64,000 bases of DNA from Rhodopseudomonas sp. BAL398. GTDB taxonomy: Bacteria > Pseudomonadota > Alphaproteobacteria > Rhizobiales > Xanthobacteraceae. The notes under the pieces are model-generated. The model worked only from the letters and a program-made list of their open reading frames with translations, was not told the origin of the DNA and made no database searches. Positions 47,815 to 57,854 of this stretch are shown here, one piece after another. The position numbers and the translations under genes were made by a program. Location of the stretch: contig NZ_CP133111.1 of the NCBI RefSeq assembly GCF_033001325.1, positions 992,001 to 1,056,000 on the forward strand, given 5' to 3'. Position 1 is the first letter of the stretch, and the number at the start of each line of letters is the position of its first letter.

Positions 47815-48549
47815 TTAGCCGCCCCAGCGGTAGTTGAGCCGCATAGTGACCAGATCGACGTCCTGATGGATGCGGTCGCTCGCAAAGGCGGCGCCGGAGG
47901 GTTTGACTGTGCCGACATTGGTGAAGGTGATCAGGCGGTCCTGCATGAACATGTGATCATAGGCGACGCCGACCGACCAGTTTGCGGCAAAGCCATATTC
48001 CAGGCCGACCCCGACCACGGCGCCCCAGCGATTGTCCGTCACGGTATCGCTGATCTGCGTCCCGGTCGCCGTGAGGTATCCCAGATAGCGATCGTTGGTT
48101 ACCGCGCCGCCGGCCTTGATGTAGAGCAGGGTGTTGCCCCAGGCATTGCCGATCTGGCCGGTGAAAGTGCCGAAGGATTCGACGCGGGTGGCATTGACGA
48201 CGGCCGGAAACGGCACGCTTTGGTTGCTGCCGTTGAAATCCGCCCAGTTGCCCTGGGCTTCGATGCCGAACACCAGGTTGGCGGCCTGCCAGCGATAGCC
48301 GAGCTGGCCGCCGGCAGTGCCGCCGCTGGCATTGTGGCAGCCTTCCGAGACCAGGAAGGTTCCGGCCGTATTGACGAAATCCCAGCACTTCTGGCTGGTC
48401 CCCCAGCCGCCATTGGCGCCCAGATAGAAACCGCTCCACCGATATACCGGTGCGCTCAGCGCAGCCTTGGCGTAGGGGGCGACGTCGGCTGCGGCGGCCG
48501 AGGTCACCAGCGCAAGGGCGCCAAAACTGCCGATCAGGAATCTGCTCAT
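47815..48549 (-). CDS. Outer-membrane beta-barrel protein (Omp25/Omp31-like)
   Basis: A 244-residue outer-membrane protein. The signal peptide MSRFLIGSFGALALVTSAAAA is followed by DVAPYAKAALSAPVYRWSGFYLGANGGWG, the usual opening of Rhizobiales Omp25/31-type porin-like proteins. Alternating strands run to the C-terminal LNYRWGG. It is probably a structural or immunodominant surface protein and not a selective channel. Start ATG at 48549; the longer open frame upstream lacks a signal peptide. Confidence 0.9.
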   Translation of the reverse strand: MSRFLIGSFGALALVTSAAAADVAPYAKAALSAPVYRWSGFYLGANGGWGTSQKCWDFVNTAGTFLVSEGCHNASGGTAGGQLGYRWQAANLVFGIEAQGNWADFNGSNQSVPFPAVVNATRVESFGTFTGQIGNAWGNTLLYIKAGGAVTNDRYLGYLTATGTQISDTVTDNRWGAVVGVGLEYGFAANWSVGVAYDHMFMQDRLITFTNVGTVKPSGAAFASDRIHQDVDLVTMRLNYRWGG

Positions 48550-48816
48550 TGCATGTCCTCGGTGGCGTGCTTGTGAACGAATCAATCTATGCGAGCAGCC
48601 TAAGCGGGTTCGCCCGTTTGCTTGTCTCTCTTTTGGTACATGGCGGAAGAATCGCCGGTCGGGGCATGGACGGCCAGCGCTGCGGGCTCGGCCAATAGGT
48701 TTCCCGGCATGCGGCCGACTGGCGCCTGCGGCTTGGACCCAATGGCGGATCTGGCGCCAGCACCGCACCGAAAGGGCCGGGTCTGTCCGCGATCAGGCGA
48801 GGTGCAAGGAAATTCA

Positions 48817-48892
48817 TGGTGAGCGCGGAGGGATTCGAACCCTCGACCCCATGATTAAAAGTCACGTGCTCTACCGACTGAGCTACGCGCTC
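48817..48892 (-). tRNA. tRNA-Lys (UUU)
   Basis: On the minus strand the 76-base gene starts GAGCGCGTAGCTCAGTCGG and ends CGCGCTCACCA, so the CCA is encoded. The acceptor stem pairs GAGCGCG with CGCGCTC. The anticodon loop GACTTTTAATC gives anticodon TTT. The T arm reads GAGGGTTCGAATCCCTC. All cloverleaf stems close. Confidence 0.98.
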
Positions 48893-49046
48893 ACGTGCCG
48901 CGCTGTGTAGGGGGCAGGCCCGCCGCGGTCAATAGCGGGCGCGGGTGCCGCAATCCGGTTTAAGCCGGATTGGCTCATTTGCACAGATATTTAGCCGAAA
49001 CATTTCGTGCGCTCAATCAACCCAGGGTCGATCCGGACAAGCGGCC

Positions 49047-51767
49047 CTAGCCGGCCACCTTGATCTTGTCGCGATGGACCTCGGACGCCACCGGCTGCGG
49101 GGCGGGGATCTTGGCCGGCAGCGACACCCGCCGCAGCCCGATCAGCTCGGCGGTGCGGACGCTCGTATTGCGCCAGAAGGTGAAGGAATTGATCCGGGAA
49201 TTTTCCAGGATGGCGATGGCGACCGCCGACAGGAATGGCAGGCTTTCCAGCACCAGCACCGCGGCGAAAATGTAGATCTCGGTGACCTGCTTGAAGCTGT
49301 TGGAGGCCACCAGCACCGCGGCGCCGGCCAGCAGCAGCACGCCGATCACCGCTTCCCAGAATGCCTGGAACTCGACCGACATCAGCGAGAAACCGCCCTT
49401 GGAGGTGCGGGCGAAGGCCAGATGCTCGGTGATCAGCCCCTGCGCCACCGCACGCGACACCGTCCATTGCACCGACATCGCGGCGATCATCGCGCCCAGC
49501 ATTTGCGGGATCTTCACCGGCACGCGCAGCCGGTACATCGCGACGAAATGGATCAGCGACACCACAAATGAAGCGATGATCGGAAAAGTGAGGATCTTGT
49601 CGGGAATCGCGATGTCGGCGAAGGCTACGATCGGCACCCAGATCAGATTGAGGATCGCCACCACCACGCCGAGGCTTTCGGCGCCAAGCCAGTTCAGCCA
49701 GCCCAGCGCGAATTCGCGCTTCTGGTCCTGCGACAGCCGGCTGGCGCCGGGCAGAAACCGCCGCCAATGCTTCTTGATGATCTGGAAGCCGCCGTAAGCC
49801 CAGCGATGGCGCTGCTTCTTGAACGCCTCATAGGTGTCGGGCAGCAGCCCATAGCCATAGCGGCGGTTGGTGTAATGGGTGAGCCAGCCGTGCTCCATGA
49901 TCTCGAGTCCGAGATCGCTATCCTCGCAAATGGTGTCGCCGGCCCAGCCGCCGGCCATGTCCATCGCGGCGCGGCGGATCAGGCACATCGTGCCATGCAC
50001 GATGATGGCGTTGCATTCGTTGCGCTGAACCATGCCGATGTCGAAGAAGCCGGCATATTCGCCGTTCATGATGTAATGCATCAACGACCGGTCGCCGTCG
50101 CGATGGTCCTGCGGCGCCTGCACCAGGCCGACCCGCGGATCGTCGAATGCCGGCACCAGATCCTTCAGCCAGTTCGGCTCGACCATGTAGTCGGCGTCGA
50201 TGATCCCGATGATCTCGGCGTCGGCGGCGGTGCGATCCATCGCGATCCGCAGCGCGCCGGCCTTGAAGCCCTCGACCTTTTCGGCGTTGATGAATTTGAA
50301 GCGCTCGCCGAGTTCGCGGCAATGATCCTGGATCGGCTGCCAGAACTCCGGATCGGGGGTGTTGTTGATGATCACCACGCATTCGAAATTCGGATAATCC
50401 AGCCGTGCCACCGCATCCAGCGTCAGCTTCAGCATATCCGGCGGCTCGAAATAGGCCGGAACGTGGATCGACACTTTCGGCGTCTTGACGGCCGCTGCAG
50501 CCTCGGTTTCGGCCGATGTCCCGGAGGCTCGCGCGAGCAGCAGCGGCGCGGGGGGCTTGGCCAGCAGCCGCTGCGGCTTGCGGCCAAACGCGACCGCGGC
50601 GATCTCCTCGACCCGCGCCAGCGCGATCAGAACCAGCGGCACCAGCAGGATCAGGCCGAGGGTCAGCGCGAAGGCCGACCCGAACACGAAGTAATGCCCG
50701 GTCCAATAGGCAAAGATGGTTGCCACCCAGGCGCCGACGCCGTGCGCCGCCGAGGACAGCAGCAATGCCTGCATGGCCGTGGGGTAGAGCAGTTGGAGGA
50801 TCGGCAGCGACAGGAGGATGCCGACCAGCAAGGCGATGCCGGCCTGTTTCCAATAGGTCTCATCGACGACCGGCCCGGTCCAGGCGAATTTCGGCTCGCG
50901 CGCGGCGTTCAGGATACCCCAATAGGGACCGACGCCGCCTTCGAAGAACTTCCAGGGCTGATCGATCGCCTCGACAATATTGTAGTCCATCCCGATCGCT
51001 TCGGCGCGATTGACAAAATTGCGCAGTGTCACCGCCTGCTCGAACGGGCCGGGGGTGGCGCTCTTCAGATTATACCCCGCGCTCGGCCAGCCGAATTCGG
51101 CGATCACGATGCGCTTGCCCGGAAACGCGTTGCGCAGTTTCTGATAGATGATCAGCGCCTGATCCACGGCCTTCTTGTCGGAGAACCCCTCCCAATAGGG
51201 CAGGATGTGCGCGGCGATGAAATCCACCGACGACGCCAATTCCGGATGATCGAGCCAGATGTTCCAGATTTCGCCAGTGGTGACGGGGACATTGACAGAG
51301 CTCTTAACTCGCTGGATGAGCTTGATCAGGTCCTCGACCTTCTGCTCGCCGCGATAGATGGTTTCGTTGCCGACCACGACGGCGTTGACGTTGCTGTTGT
51401 GCTTGGCCAGATCGATCGCCGACAGCATTTCGCGTTCGTTGCGATCGTCGTCCTTGTCGATCCAGGCGCCGACCGTGACCTTCAGCCCGACTTCATTGGC
51501 GATCGGCGGCACCATCTCGACGCCGCCGGTGGACGAATACAGCCGGATGGCGCGGGTCAGCGGCGCCAGCACCTTCATGTCGGCGCGAATACGGTCGGCG
51601 TTGGGGATGTTATCGACGTCGGGATGGCCGCTGCCGTCGAATGGCGCATAGGACACGCTGGGCAGGATGCCCTTGAAATCGGGAGCCTGCTGCGACTCTC
51701 TCAAAATGCCCCAAAGGCCAGCGTGAGCGGCAGCGACGACTAGCAGAACGGCGACGACGGCGCGCAT
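49047..51767 (-). CDS. ndvB: NdvB-like beta-glucan synthase (GH17 + GT2)
   Basis: A membrane glycosyltransferase of 906 residues (about 100 kDa). An N-terminal anchor is followed by a GH17 glucanosyl-transferase-like domain (about 40-320) with both glutamates, VVVGNETIYRGE and IVIAEFGWPSAG. Membrane segments and a GT2 domain (about 430-690) follow with DADYMVEPNWL, EDSDLGLEIMEHGW and QRHRWAYGG, then six or so C-terminal membrane helices. Bradyrhizobium NdvB, needed for cyclic beta-(1,3)/(1,6)-glucans in osmoadaptation and symbiosis, has this layout and size. The ATG at 51767 begins a membrane anchor; a TTG at 51830 is also in frame. Confidence 0.85.
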   Translation of the reverse strand: MRAVVAVLLVVAAAHAGLWGILRESQQAPDFKGILPSVSYAPFDGSGHPDVDNIPNADRIRADMKVLAPLTRAIRLYSSTGGVEMVPPIANEVGLKVTVGAWIDKDDDRNEREMLSAIDLAKHNSNVNAVVVGNETIYRGEQKVEDLIKLIQRVKSSVNVPVTTGEIWNIWLDHPELASSVDFIAAHILPYWEGFSDKKAVDQALIIYQKLRNAFPGKRIVIAEFGWPSAGYNLKSATPGPFEQAVTLRNFVNRAEAIGMDYNIVEAIDQPWKFFEGGVGPYWGILNAAREPKFAWTGPVVDETYWKQAGIALLVGILLSLPILQLLYPTAMQALLLSSAAHGVGAWVATIFAYWTGHYFVFGSAFALTLGLILLVPLVLIALARVEEIAAVAFGRKPQRLLAKPPAPLLLARASGTSAETEAAAAVKTPKVSIHVPAYFEPPDMLKLTLDAVARLDYPNFECVVIINNTPDPEFWQPIQDHCRELGERFKFINAEKVEGFKAGALRIAMDRTAADAEIIGIIDADYMVEPNWLKDLVPAFDDPRVGLVQAPQDHRDGDRSLMHYIMNGEYAGFFDIGMVQRNECNAIIVHGTMCLIRRAAMDMAGGWAGDTICEDSDLGLEIMEHGWLTHYTNRRYGYGLLPDTYEAFKKQRHRWAYGGFQIIKKHWRRFLPGASRLSQDQKREFALGWLNWLGAESLGVVVAILNLIWVPIVAFADIAIPDKILTFPIIASFVVSLIHFVAMYRLRVPVKIPQMLGAMIAAMSVQWTVSRAVAQGLITEHLAFARTSKGGFSLMSVEFQAFWEAVIGVLLLAGAAVLVASNSFKQVTEIYIFAAVLVLESLPFLSAVAIAILENSRINSFTFWRNTSVRTAELIGLRRVSLPAKIPAPQPVASEVHRDKIKVAG

Positions 51768-52004
51768 CGCGACTAAACCATACAGGGCCAACACGGCGGG
51801 AAAGCGGACCCGCCCCCGAGGTCCGACCAAGGCTGCGGCAAATCAAGCATCGCTCTGCCACGTGGATTACAAATCGGCCGAACACCCGCGGCCGACCAAA
51901 CTCACACTACCGCTGCGGCAATTCGACGGCAGCGGCCGAGATGCCGCCACGTCGAATTTCAGTGTTCAGCAGCACCGTGTCAATTCCGTTTCACAGCGGC
52001 CATT

Positions 52005-52565
52005 CTATTTCGCCGCCGGAGGTGAGGCCGGAGCCGCCGCCGGCGCCGCATTTGCTGCGCCGGAGGGAGCCGGTGAGGCCGCCACCTCTTGAGGCTGCGC
52101 ATTCGGATTGATCCAGCAGGCATGAACGCGCCCACTCAGGCTATCCGGCGCCTTCGGGTCGATTGTTCCAAATCGCACGAGGCACCTGAACGCCGCCTGA
52201 ACGTGACCGCCGGGGCAGCCAAACCGGTCGTAAAGGTTGAGGTGTCTGAACGCGGTGTCGAGGTCGTCGCGCCACATCAGCGCGACCACACGCCGGCCCA
52301 GCCAGACGCATTCGGGATTGCCGGCCGGCCCGTTGATCGCCTGCGCGGCCTCGACGAATTCGTTGGTCTTGCGCTGGCTTTCCTTGAGCGGATCGACGGC
52401 CGGGGCGGCCGTATTATTGTTCGTCGCCGGCTTGCTGGGCTGATCCTGGGCGCGAAGGTCACCGCTTTGGGCGATTGCCCCGCCGATGCCGATCAGCAGC
52501 GCCAGCCCAGGCGCGGCCAAACAACGCAAGGCCGCATTTTGGAACTCGAGCACCCGTCGTCGCAT
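52005..52565 (-). CDS. Exported protein of the glucan locus (NdvD-like candidate)
   Basis: A 186-residue protein with an N-terminal hydrophobic segment (CLAAPGLALLIGIGGAIAQ), a mature core with four to five cysteines (NPECVWLGRRVVALMWRDDLDTAFRH, DRFGCPGGHVQAAFRCLVRFG, VHACWINP) and an Ala/Pro-rich tail. It lies between the NdvB-like and NdvC-like genes, as the third glucan gene ndvD does in Bradyrhizobium, and size and export fit. The assignment rests on position more than on a motif. Start MRRRVLEF at 52565. Confidence 0.7.
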   Translation of the reverse strand: MRRRVLEFQNAALRCLAAPGLALLIGIGGAIAQSGDLRAQDQPSKPATNNNTAAPAVDPLKESQRKTNEFVEAAQAINGPAGNPECVWLGRRVVALMWRDDLDTAFRHLNLYDRFGCPGGHVQAAFRCLVRFGTIDPKAPDSLSGRVHACWINPNAQPQEVAASPAPSGAANAAPAAAPASPPAAK

Positions 52566-52890
52566 AATGTCCCCGATATTGTTGCCCGTCACGGCGCAGT
52601 GCCGGTCTGATGCGGTTCGAATAGGTCACCAATATGTCAGTGATCCGTTCAGATTCCCATGACGGACATTTACGATTTTGTCCAGCAATCGCGCTGTGTC
52701 AGTTGGCGCAGGCAATCGTGTTTTGTTGATGGTGGTCTCCAAGCGATGGGTGCCATGATGACGAGGTCGCCGGATTAGCGGCGGCTGCGCTTGCCGGCGC
52801 CAAGGCTGCTTCCCTGAGCCAAGGCTGCTCCCTTCATAGGGCAGCTCCCTCGATAACCGCGACAAACCTCGGCTGCCGCTGGCAGCCCCC
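52566..52890. other. Divergent intergenic region of the glucan locus
   Basis: These 325 bases separate the NdvD-like (minus) and NdvC-like (plus) genes and must hold both promoters. The only structure I see is a direct repeat GCCAAGGCTGCT at 52799-52810 and 52818-52829, followed by a related AGGGCAGCTCCC and GGCAGCC. No small gene is supported. Confidence 0.5.
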
Positions 52891-54561
52891 TTGGCAGCGA
52901 GCCAACGACCGGCTAATCGACGGACTCCATGGAGGACGAAAACCATTTCGCTTCGCACGCCACTGGCGCTTCTCCTGCTATCGTTTTGCACAATCATCGC
53001 GGTGTGGTGGCTGATCGCCACGCCGGTGACGCTGGCGCGCGCACCGATCGATCCGGCTGCCAAGCTGGAATGCGTGTCCTATGCGCCGTTCCGCGCCGCC
53101 CAGACGCCGTTGGATCCGACCACCCAGATTGATAAGGCGCAAATCGCCGAGGACATGGCGCAACTGGCCAAGATCTCGAAATGCGTGCGCACTTATTCGG
53201 TCGACAACGGCCTCGACCAGGTCCCCGAGCTGGCCGGTGCCGTCGGTCTCAAAGTGATTCAAGGAATCTGGCTCGGCAATAACCGGTTCAAGAACCTGTC
53301 GCAGATCGCCAAGGCTGTGGCGCTGACCAAGGAATATCCCGGCGTGATCGCCTCGGTGGTGGTCGGCAATGAAGTGCTGCTGCGCGGCGAAATGACCGCC
53401 GCCGATCTCGCCGCGACGATTCGCTCGGTCAAGGCGCAGGTCACCGTGCCGGTGACCTATGCGGATGTCTGGGAATACTGGCTGCGCAACCGGGAAATCT
53501 ACGACGCGGTGGATTTCGTCACCATCCACATTCTGCCCTATTGGGAGGACGTGCCGGTGCGCGCCAGCTATGCCGCCGCCCATGTGGATTCGATCCGCAA
53601 GCAGATCGCGGCGGCGTTTCCGGCCAAGGAAATCCTGATCGGGGAAACCGGTTGGCCGAGCGCCGGCCGGATGCGCGAGGGCGCGTTGCCGTCGCGCAGC
53701 AACCAGGCGCGGGTGGTGTCGGAAATCCTCGGTCTGGCGAAGCGCGAGAATTTCCGCGTCAATCTGATCGAGGCCTATGACCAGCCGTGGAAGCGCAAGC
53801 TCGAAGGCACTGTCGGCGGTTATTGGGGCTTGATCAATTCCGACAAGCGGGAGCTGAAATATCCGGCCGGGCGGCCGATCAATAATTTTCCGCAATGGAA
53901 GCTAGGGCTCGCCAGCGGGCTGGGTCTCAGCCTGCTGGTGTTCGGGACCGCGTTGCTGACGCTGCGGCGCCGGCCCTGGTCGCCGCGTCTGATGTCATGG
54001 CTGGCCGTGGGGTTGTCGGCGACGGCGTCGGGGATTCTGCTCGGCGTCGCCGTCGATAAGCTGCTGCACGAGAGCTACACCACGGGCGGCTGGGTGCAAT
54101 GGACGCTGCTGCTGGCCAGTGGGATCGTGACGCCGTTGCTGGGCGCTCACGCGCTGATGGCCGGGCGCTCGCTGCCGACGTTTCTGGAATTGATCGGTCC
54201 GCGCGAGGGCAGGGGCGGCTCAGTGCTGACCTATGCGCTCGGTCTGGCGCTGATGGTGACGACCCTGATCGCGGCGGAAACCGCGCTGGGATTCGTGTTC
54301 GACCCGCGATACCGCGATTTTCCGTTCGCGGCGCTGACGATGGCAGTGCTGCCGCTGTTCAGCCTGATGGTGCTGAACCGTCCGCAAAACGGCGTCCGTC
54401 CGATCGCCGAGGCGGCGTTCGCCGGCCTGTTCCTGGTCGCCGCGGTCTATATCGGTTTCAATGAGGGGCCGAAGAACTGGCAATCATTGTGGACCTGCGC
54501 GATCTATGTGGCGCTCGGCATCACGCTGTGGCGGGCGCGGGCCGTGCAAATCCCAAAATGA
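52891..54561 (+). CDS. ndvC: NdvC-like GH17 membrane protein (beta-1,6-glucan synthesis)
   Basis: A 556-residue protein (about 61 kDa). A short N-terminal anchor (LALLLLSFCTIIAVWW) precedes a GH17 domain (about 45-330) with acid/base VVVGNEVLLRGE and nucleophile ILIGETGWPSAG, then about seven membrane segments. There is no GT2 domain. Bradyrhizobium NdvC, which influences beta-(1,6) linkages in cyclic glucan, has the same size and layout. The start is uncertain: TTG at 52891 gives 30 residues before the anchor and there is no in-frame ATG near it. Its 3' end overlaps the next gene on the opposite strand by 41 bases. Confidence 0.82.
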   Translation: MAASQRPANRRTPWRTKTISLRTPLALLLLSFCTIIAVWWLIATPVTLARAPIDPAAKLECVSYAPFRAAQTPLDPTTQIDKAQIAEDMAQLAKISKCVRTYSVDNGLDQVPELAGAVGLKVIQGIWLGNNRFKNLSQIAKAVALTKEYPGVIASVVVGNEVLLRGEMTAADLAATIRSVKAQVTVPVTYADVWEYWLRNREIYDAVDFVTIHILPYWEDVPVRASYAAAHVDSIRKQIAAAFPAKEILIGETGWPSAGRMREGALPSRSNQARVVSEILGLAKRENFRVNLIEAYDQPWKRKLEGTVGGYWGLINSDKRELKYPAGRPINNFPQWKLGLASGLGLSLLVFGTALLTLRRRPWSPRLMSWLAVGLSATASGILLGVAVDKLLHESYTTGGWVQWTLLLASGIVTPLLGAHALMAGRSLPTFLELIGPREGRGGSVLTYALGLALMVTTLIAAETALGFVFDPRYRDFPFAALTMAVLPLFSLMVLNRPQNGVRPIAEAAFAGLFLVAAVYIGFNEGPKNWQSLWTCAIYVALGITLWRARAVQIPK

Positions 54562-54901
54562 GCAGGCCGATGGCCAGCCCCGACAGGCCGACATTATAGA
54601 GCACGATGCCGAAGCCGGCGGCGATCAGGCCGCCGGTCAGCAGCACGATCGACGGCCGGATCAGGTGCAACACGGCGATCACCACCGCCACGATGCCGAA
54701 CACCGAATTCTGGAACAGCGCGGTCATCAGGATCCGGGTCTTGCACAGCATGCTGTGCAGCCCGGCGTCGCAGGCCAGCGCCACGGTCGAGAATTCGATC
54801 GCCAGATAGCGCAGATACAGCGCGTAGCCGACGGTCAGAAAGCCGACGATCAGCAGCCACTGCACTTGGTACGGCGTCAGCCGGAACGGTTGTTTTTTCA
54901 T
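54521..54901 (-). CDS. Small integral membrane protein, unknown
   Basis: A 126-residue protein with about three hydrophobic segments (VQWLLIVGFLTVGYALYL, SVFGIVAVVIAVLHLI, SIVLLTGGLIAAGFGIVL) and a pair of cysteines (LACDAGLHSMLCKT). No family is recognised. Its 3' end overlaps ndvC antisense by 41 bases. It could serve the glucan locus but runs in the opposite direction. Confidence 0.75.
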   Translation of the reverse strand: MKKQPFRLTPYQVQWLLIVGFLTVGYALYLRYLAIEFSTVALACDAGLHSMLCKTRILMTALFQNSVFGIVAVVIAVLHLIRPSIVLLTGGLIAAGFGIVLYNVGLSGLAIGLLILGFARPAPATA

Positions 54902-54962
54902 CAGGCAATTATGCGGCGATTGTCGGCGCAGGACAAGTCGCGGCGAACGTCCGCTGGGTGTT

Positions 54963-56207
54963 TCATCGCAGACCGAAGAATGTCGTCAACGACGGCTGTT
55001 TGGGCGGCGGTGGCGGCGTCGGTGCTGGAGCCGGCGGGGGTGGCGGCTCGGGCTGGTTGCTGGTGAGCTTGGGGGGCATTTTGCGGCGTGCCGGACGCGG
55101 CGCCGGCGCCGGGACGCTGTTCGGCAGGCGCTGCCCGTCATACACCGCAGGCTCGCAGAAGCGCTTGCCGGCGCTCAAACGGGCGCAGAGCTTTGCCGCG
55201 GCCGCGGCGTCGTCCAGCGGACCCGCGACCAGGCGCAACTGGGTGCCGCGGCCGTTTTCACGCTCCTTGATCATCATGATGGGCTGCAACGAGGCCAGCG
55301 GCTTGTCGCCATGCGAGAGCCGGGACCAAAGACTGCGCAGGCCTTCGATCGAATTCGCATAGCCGAGGTCGACGCCGAACTGGGTGCGCTGCACCGGGAT
55401 CGCCGCGACCTCGGCGTCATCGGTTTCGGCCTCGTCGGCCTCGGGCGCGGCAGATGCTTCCCCTTTTTTCGCCGGTGAGGGCTGGAGCAGCGGCGTGGTC
55501 GCCGAATCCGGCGGTGCCAGAATCGATCGGGCCGGCATCAGCGGTGTCACCGCGGCGACCTTGTCGGCGTCGGCCTTGACCTCGTGCTTGACCTCGACGC
55601 TGTTGACTTCGGCCTTGGCGACCGGTGGAACCGCGGTCTCTGATGTGCTCGGCGCAATTTCGGCGGGCGTGGTAGCCCAGGACGGCAACGCCGTGGTCTC
55701 CACCGCGGCAATGGAGGGCGTTGCGCGAGCCCCCGACGACTCGACCGGTCCCTTCGCGGGTGGCCGATGCGACGACGTCGTGGCCGGCTTGTCGGCGCCG
55801 GTGATGGGCGCGCCGGCTTGAACGCGGGCGATCGATCCGGTGACTGAATCGAGGCCCTGCTCCAGGCTGCCGAGCCGCGAGAACAACCGGTCGCGGTCGC
55901 TATTGAGAGTATTGATCGCCGAGGCCAGCCGGCTGGTTTCGCTCTCGCTCTGTTTGGCGAGCTGCTCGATCAGTTGCGATTGCTTGGCAAGATCGGCGGC
56001 CGCCAATTGTGCGCGCCGCGTCTGCGTCGGGGTCTGGCTGGCCAGAATGGCGATCACCAGCGCGCCGACCGATCCGGCGGCCCACGCCCCCAGCCGCCAT
56101 TTGGCGCGATGATCGAATTCGTCCTCATCCGCCACAAAACGCGCAAGCCAGCCGCCCGAATCTTCGGTCGCAAAACTGTCAGCCAGATCGTCGGTCTTTC
56201 TCGCCAT
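54963..56207 (-). CDS. Membrane-anchored protein with coiled coil and C-terminal SPOR-like domain
   Basis: A 414-residue bitopic protein. A cytosolic N-terminus is followed by one membrane helix (about 44-62, GAWAAGSVGALVIAILA), a coiled coil (about 70-125, LAKQSQLIEQLAKQSESETSRL), a long Ala/Pro/Thr-rich linker, and a domain of about 80 residues (VDLGYANSIEGLRSLW ... QLRLVAGPLDDAAAAAKLCARL) that has the strand-helix pattern of SPOR domains binding denuded peptidoglycan. A Pro-rich tail (PPPPPAPAPTPPPPP) ends it. A cell-envelope or division role is inferred. Start MARKTDDLADS at 56207; it is divergent from glmU. Confidence 0.82.
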   Translation of the reverse strand: MARKTDDLADSFATEDSGGWLARFVADEDEFDHRAKWRLGAWAAGSVGALVIAILASQTPTQTRRAQLAAADLAKQSQLIEQLAKQSESETSRLASAINTLNSDRDRLFSRLGSLEQGLDSVTGSIARVQAGAPITGADKPATTSSHRPPAKGPVESSGARATPSIAAVETTALPSWATTPAEIAPSTSETAVPPVAKAEVNSVEVKHEVKADADKVAAVTPLMPARSILAPPDSATTPLLQPSPAKKGEASAAPEADEAETDDAEVAAIPVQRTQFGVDLGYANSIEGLRSLWSRLSHGDKPLASLQPIMMIKERENGRGTQLRLVAGPLDDAAAAAKLCARLSAGKRFCEPAVYDGQRLPNSVPAPAPRPARRKMPPKLTSNQPEPPPPPAPAPTPPPPPKQPSLTTFFGLR

Positions 56208-56371
56208 AGGTCGCCCAGCGACTCCGGTAGCCACACGAATCAGATGCAAAACAGTAACAGGGAAATAGCCGTTCAAGGCGGCTGCGGCACGGCTTTAGCC
56301 CCATCAAAGCTGTTTCCACTTCGGCTCAAAACGCTCTATGAGGGCGGCAGCGCCACATCACGGAAATTCCG

Positions 56372-57775
56372 ATGACCGTCAGATCCAGCCTCACCATCGT
56401 CCTCGCGGCCGGCGAAGGCACGCGCATGCGCTCGTCGATCCCCAAGGTGTTACATCCGGTGGCCGGGCGGTCGCTGCTGTCGCATGTGCTGGCCGCGGCG
56501 CCGCGCGGCGACGCCGACGCACTGGCGGTGGTGATCGGACCGGACCATCAAGCCGTCGCCGACGAGGCCAAGCGGGCGCGGCCGGACGCCGCGATTGTCG
56601 TCCAGCAGCAACGCCGCGGCACCGCCCATGCGGTCCTGACTGCGCGCGAGGCGATTGCGCGCGGCGCCGACGATCTGTTGGTGGTATTCGGCGATACGCC
56701 GCTGATTACCGCCGCGACCCTCGCGCGGCTGCGCGCTGCGCTGCAGGACGGCGCGGCGCTGGCAGTGCTCGGCTTTCGCGCCGCCGACCCCACCGGCTAT
56801 GGCCGGCTGGTGGTCGAAGGCGAGCAATTGGTGGCGATCCGCGAGCAGGCCGACGCCAGCCCCGACGAGGCCCGGATCACGCTGTGCAATGCCGGGGTGA
56901 TGGCGTTCGACGGCCGCACGGCGCTGCGGCTATTGGACGGCATCGGCCATGCCAACGCCAAGGGTGAGTATTATCTCACCGACGCGGTCGATATCGCGCG
57001 CCAGCTTGGGCTGCGGGCCAGCGTCATCGAAACCAGCGAGGACGAGGTGCGGGGCATCAACACCAAGGCGCAATTGGCGCAAGCCGAAGCGGTGATGCAG
57101 GCGCGGCTGCGCCAGGCGGCGCTCGACGCCGGGGTCACCATGATCGCACCGGATACCGTCTATCTGACCGCCGACACCAGCTTCGGCGTGGACGTCACCA
57201 TCGAACCCTTCGTGGTAATCGGTTCGGGTGTGAGCATCGCCGATGGCGCGGTGATCCATTCGTTCTCGCATCTGGTCGGCGCGACGATCGGCAAGAAAGC
57301 GCTGGTCGGGCCCTATGCCAGGCTGCGGCCCGGCACAATGATCGGCGAGGGCGCCAAGATCGGCAATTTCGTCGAGACCAAGGCCGCAGTGCTGGACGCC
57401 GGCGCCAAGGTCAATCACCTGACCTATATCGGCGACACCCATATCGGCGCCGGCGCCAATATCGGCGCCGGGACCATCACCTGCAATTACGATGGCTTCA
57501 AGAAGCACCAGACCGTCATCGGCGCCGGCGCCTTCGTCGGATCGAATTCGTCGCTGGTGGCGCCGGTGCGAATCGGCGCCGGCGCCTATGTTGGCTCGGG
57601 ATCGGTGATCACCCGCGACGTCGCGGACGACGCGCTGGCAGTGGCGCGCGGCGAGCAGACCGCGCGGCCGGGCTGGGCGAAACGATTGCGCGACATGCGG
57701 TCGAAGGCCAAGGATGCTGCCAATCCCGCAGCCAAGCCTGCGGGCAAGCCGCCGGGCGGTTCGACGGTTGGTTAA
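56372..57775 (+). CDS. glmU: Bifunctional GlmU (N-acetylglucosamine-1-P uridylyltransferase / glucosamine-1-P acetyltransferase)
   Basis: Makes UDP-GlcNAc for peptidoglycan and LPS. The N-terminal pyrophosphorylase has [34 protein letters not shown] and GDTPLI. The C-terminal left-handed beta-helix has hexapeptide repeats and the acetyltransferase segment [24 protein letters not shown]. It has 467 residues. glmS follows 152 bases downstream, so the two steps of the amino-sugar pathway are adjacent. Confidence 0.97.
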   Translation: MTVRSSLTIVLAAGEGTRMRSSIPKVLHPVAGRSLLSHVLAAAPRGDADALAVVIGPDHQAVADEAKRARPDAAIVVQQQRRGTAHAVLTAREAIARGADDLLVVFGDTPLITAATLARLRAALQDGAALAVLGFRAADPTGYGRLVVEGEQLVAIREQADASPDEARITLCNAGVMAFDGRTALRLLDGIGHANAKGEYYLTDAVDIARQLGLRASVIETSEDEVRGINTKAQLAQAEAVMQARLRQAALDAGVTMIAPDTVYLTADTSFGVDVTIEPFVVIGSGVSIADGAVIHSFSHLVGATIGKKALVGPYARLRPGTMIGEGAKIGNFVETKAAVLDAGAKVNHLTYIGDTHIGAGANIGAGTITCNYDGFKKHQTVIGAGAFVGSNSSLVAPVRIGAGAYVGSGSVITRDVADDALAVARGEQTARPGWAKRLRDMRSKAKDAANPAAKPAGKPPGGSTVG

Positions 57776-57854
57776 TGCCGGCGCGGCGCGGACCGCGCCG
57801 CTTGACCCTGTCGCAATCCGAAACAAATATTGTTACCTTTGCCTTCGCCGAACT

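Noticed and set aside
48817-48892. tRNA-Lys as an integration site for a genomic island
   Set aside because: No integrase, no repeated tRNA 3' fragment and no composition break were seen beside it; flanks are porin and glucan genes.
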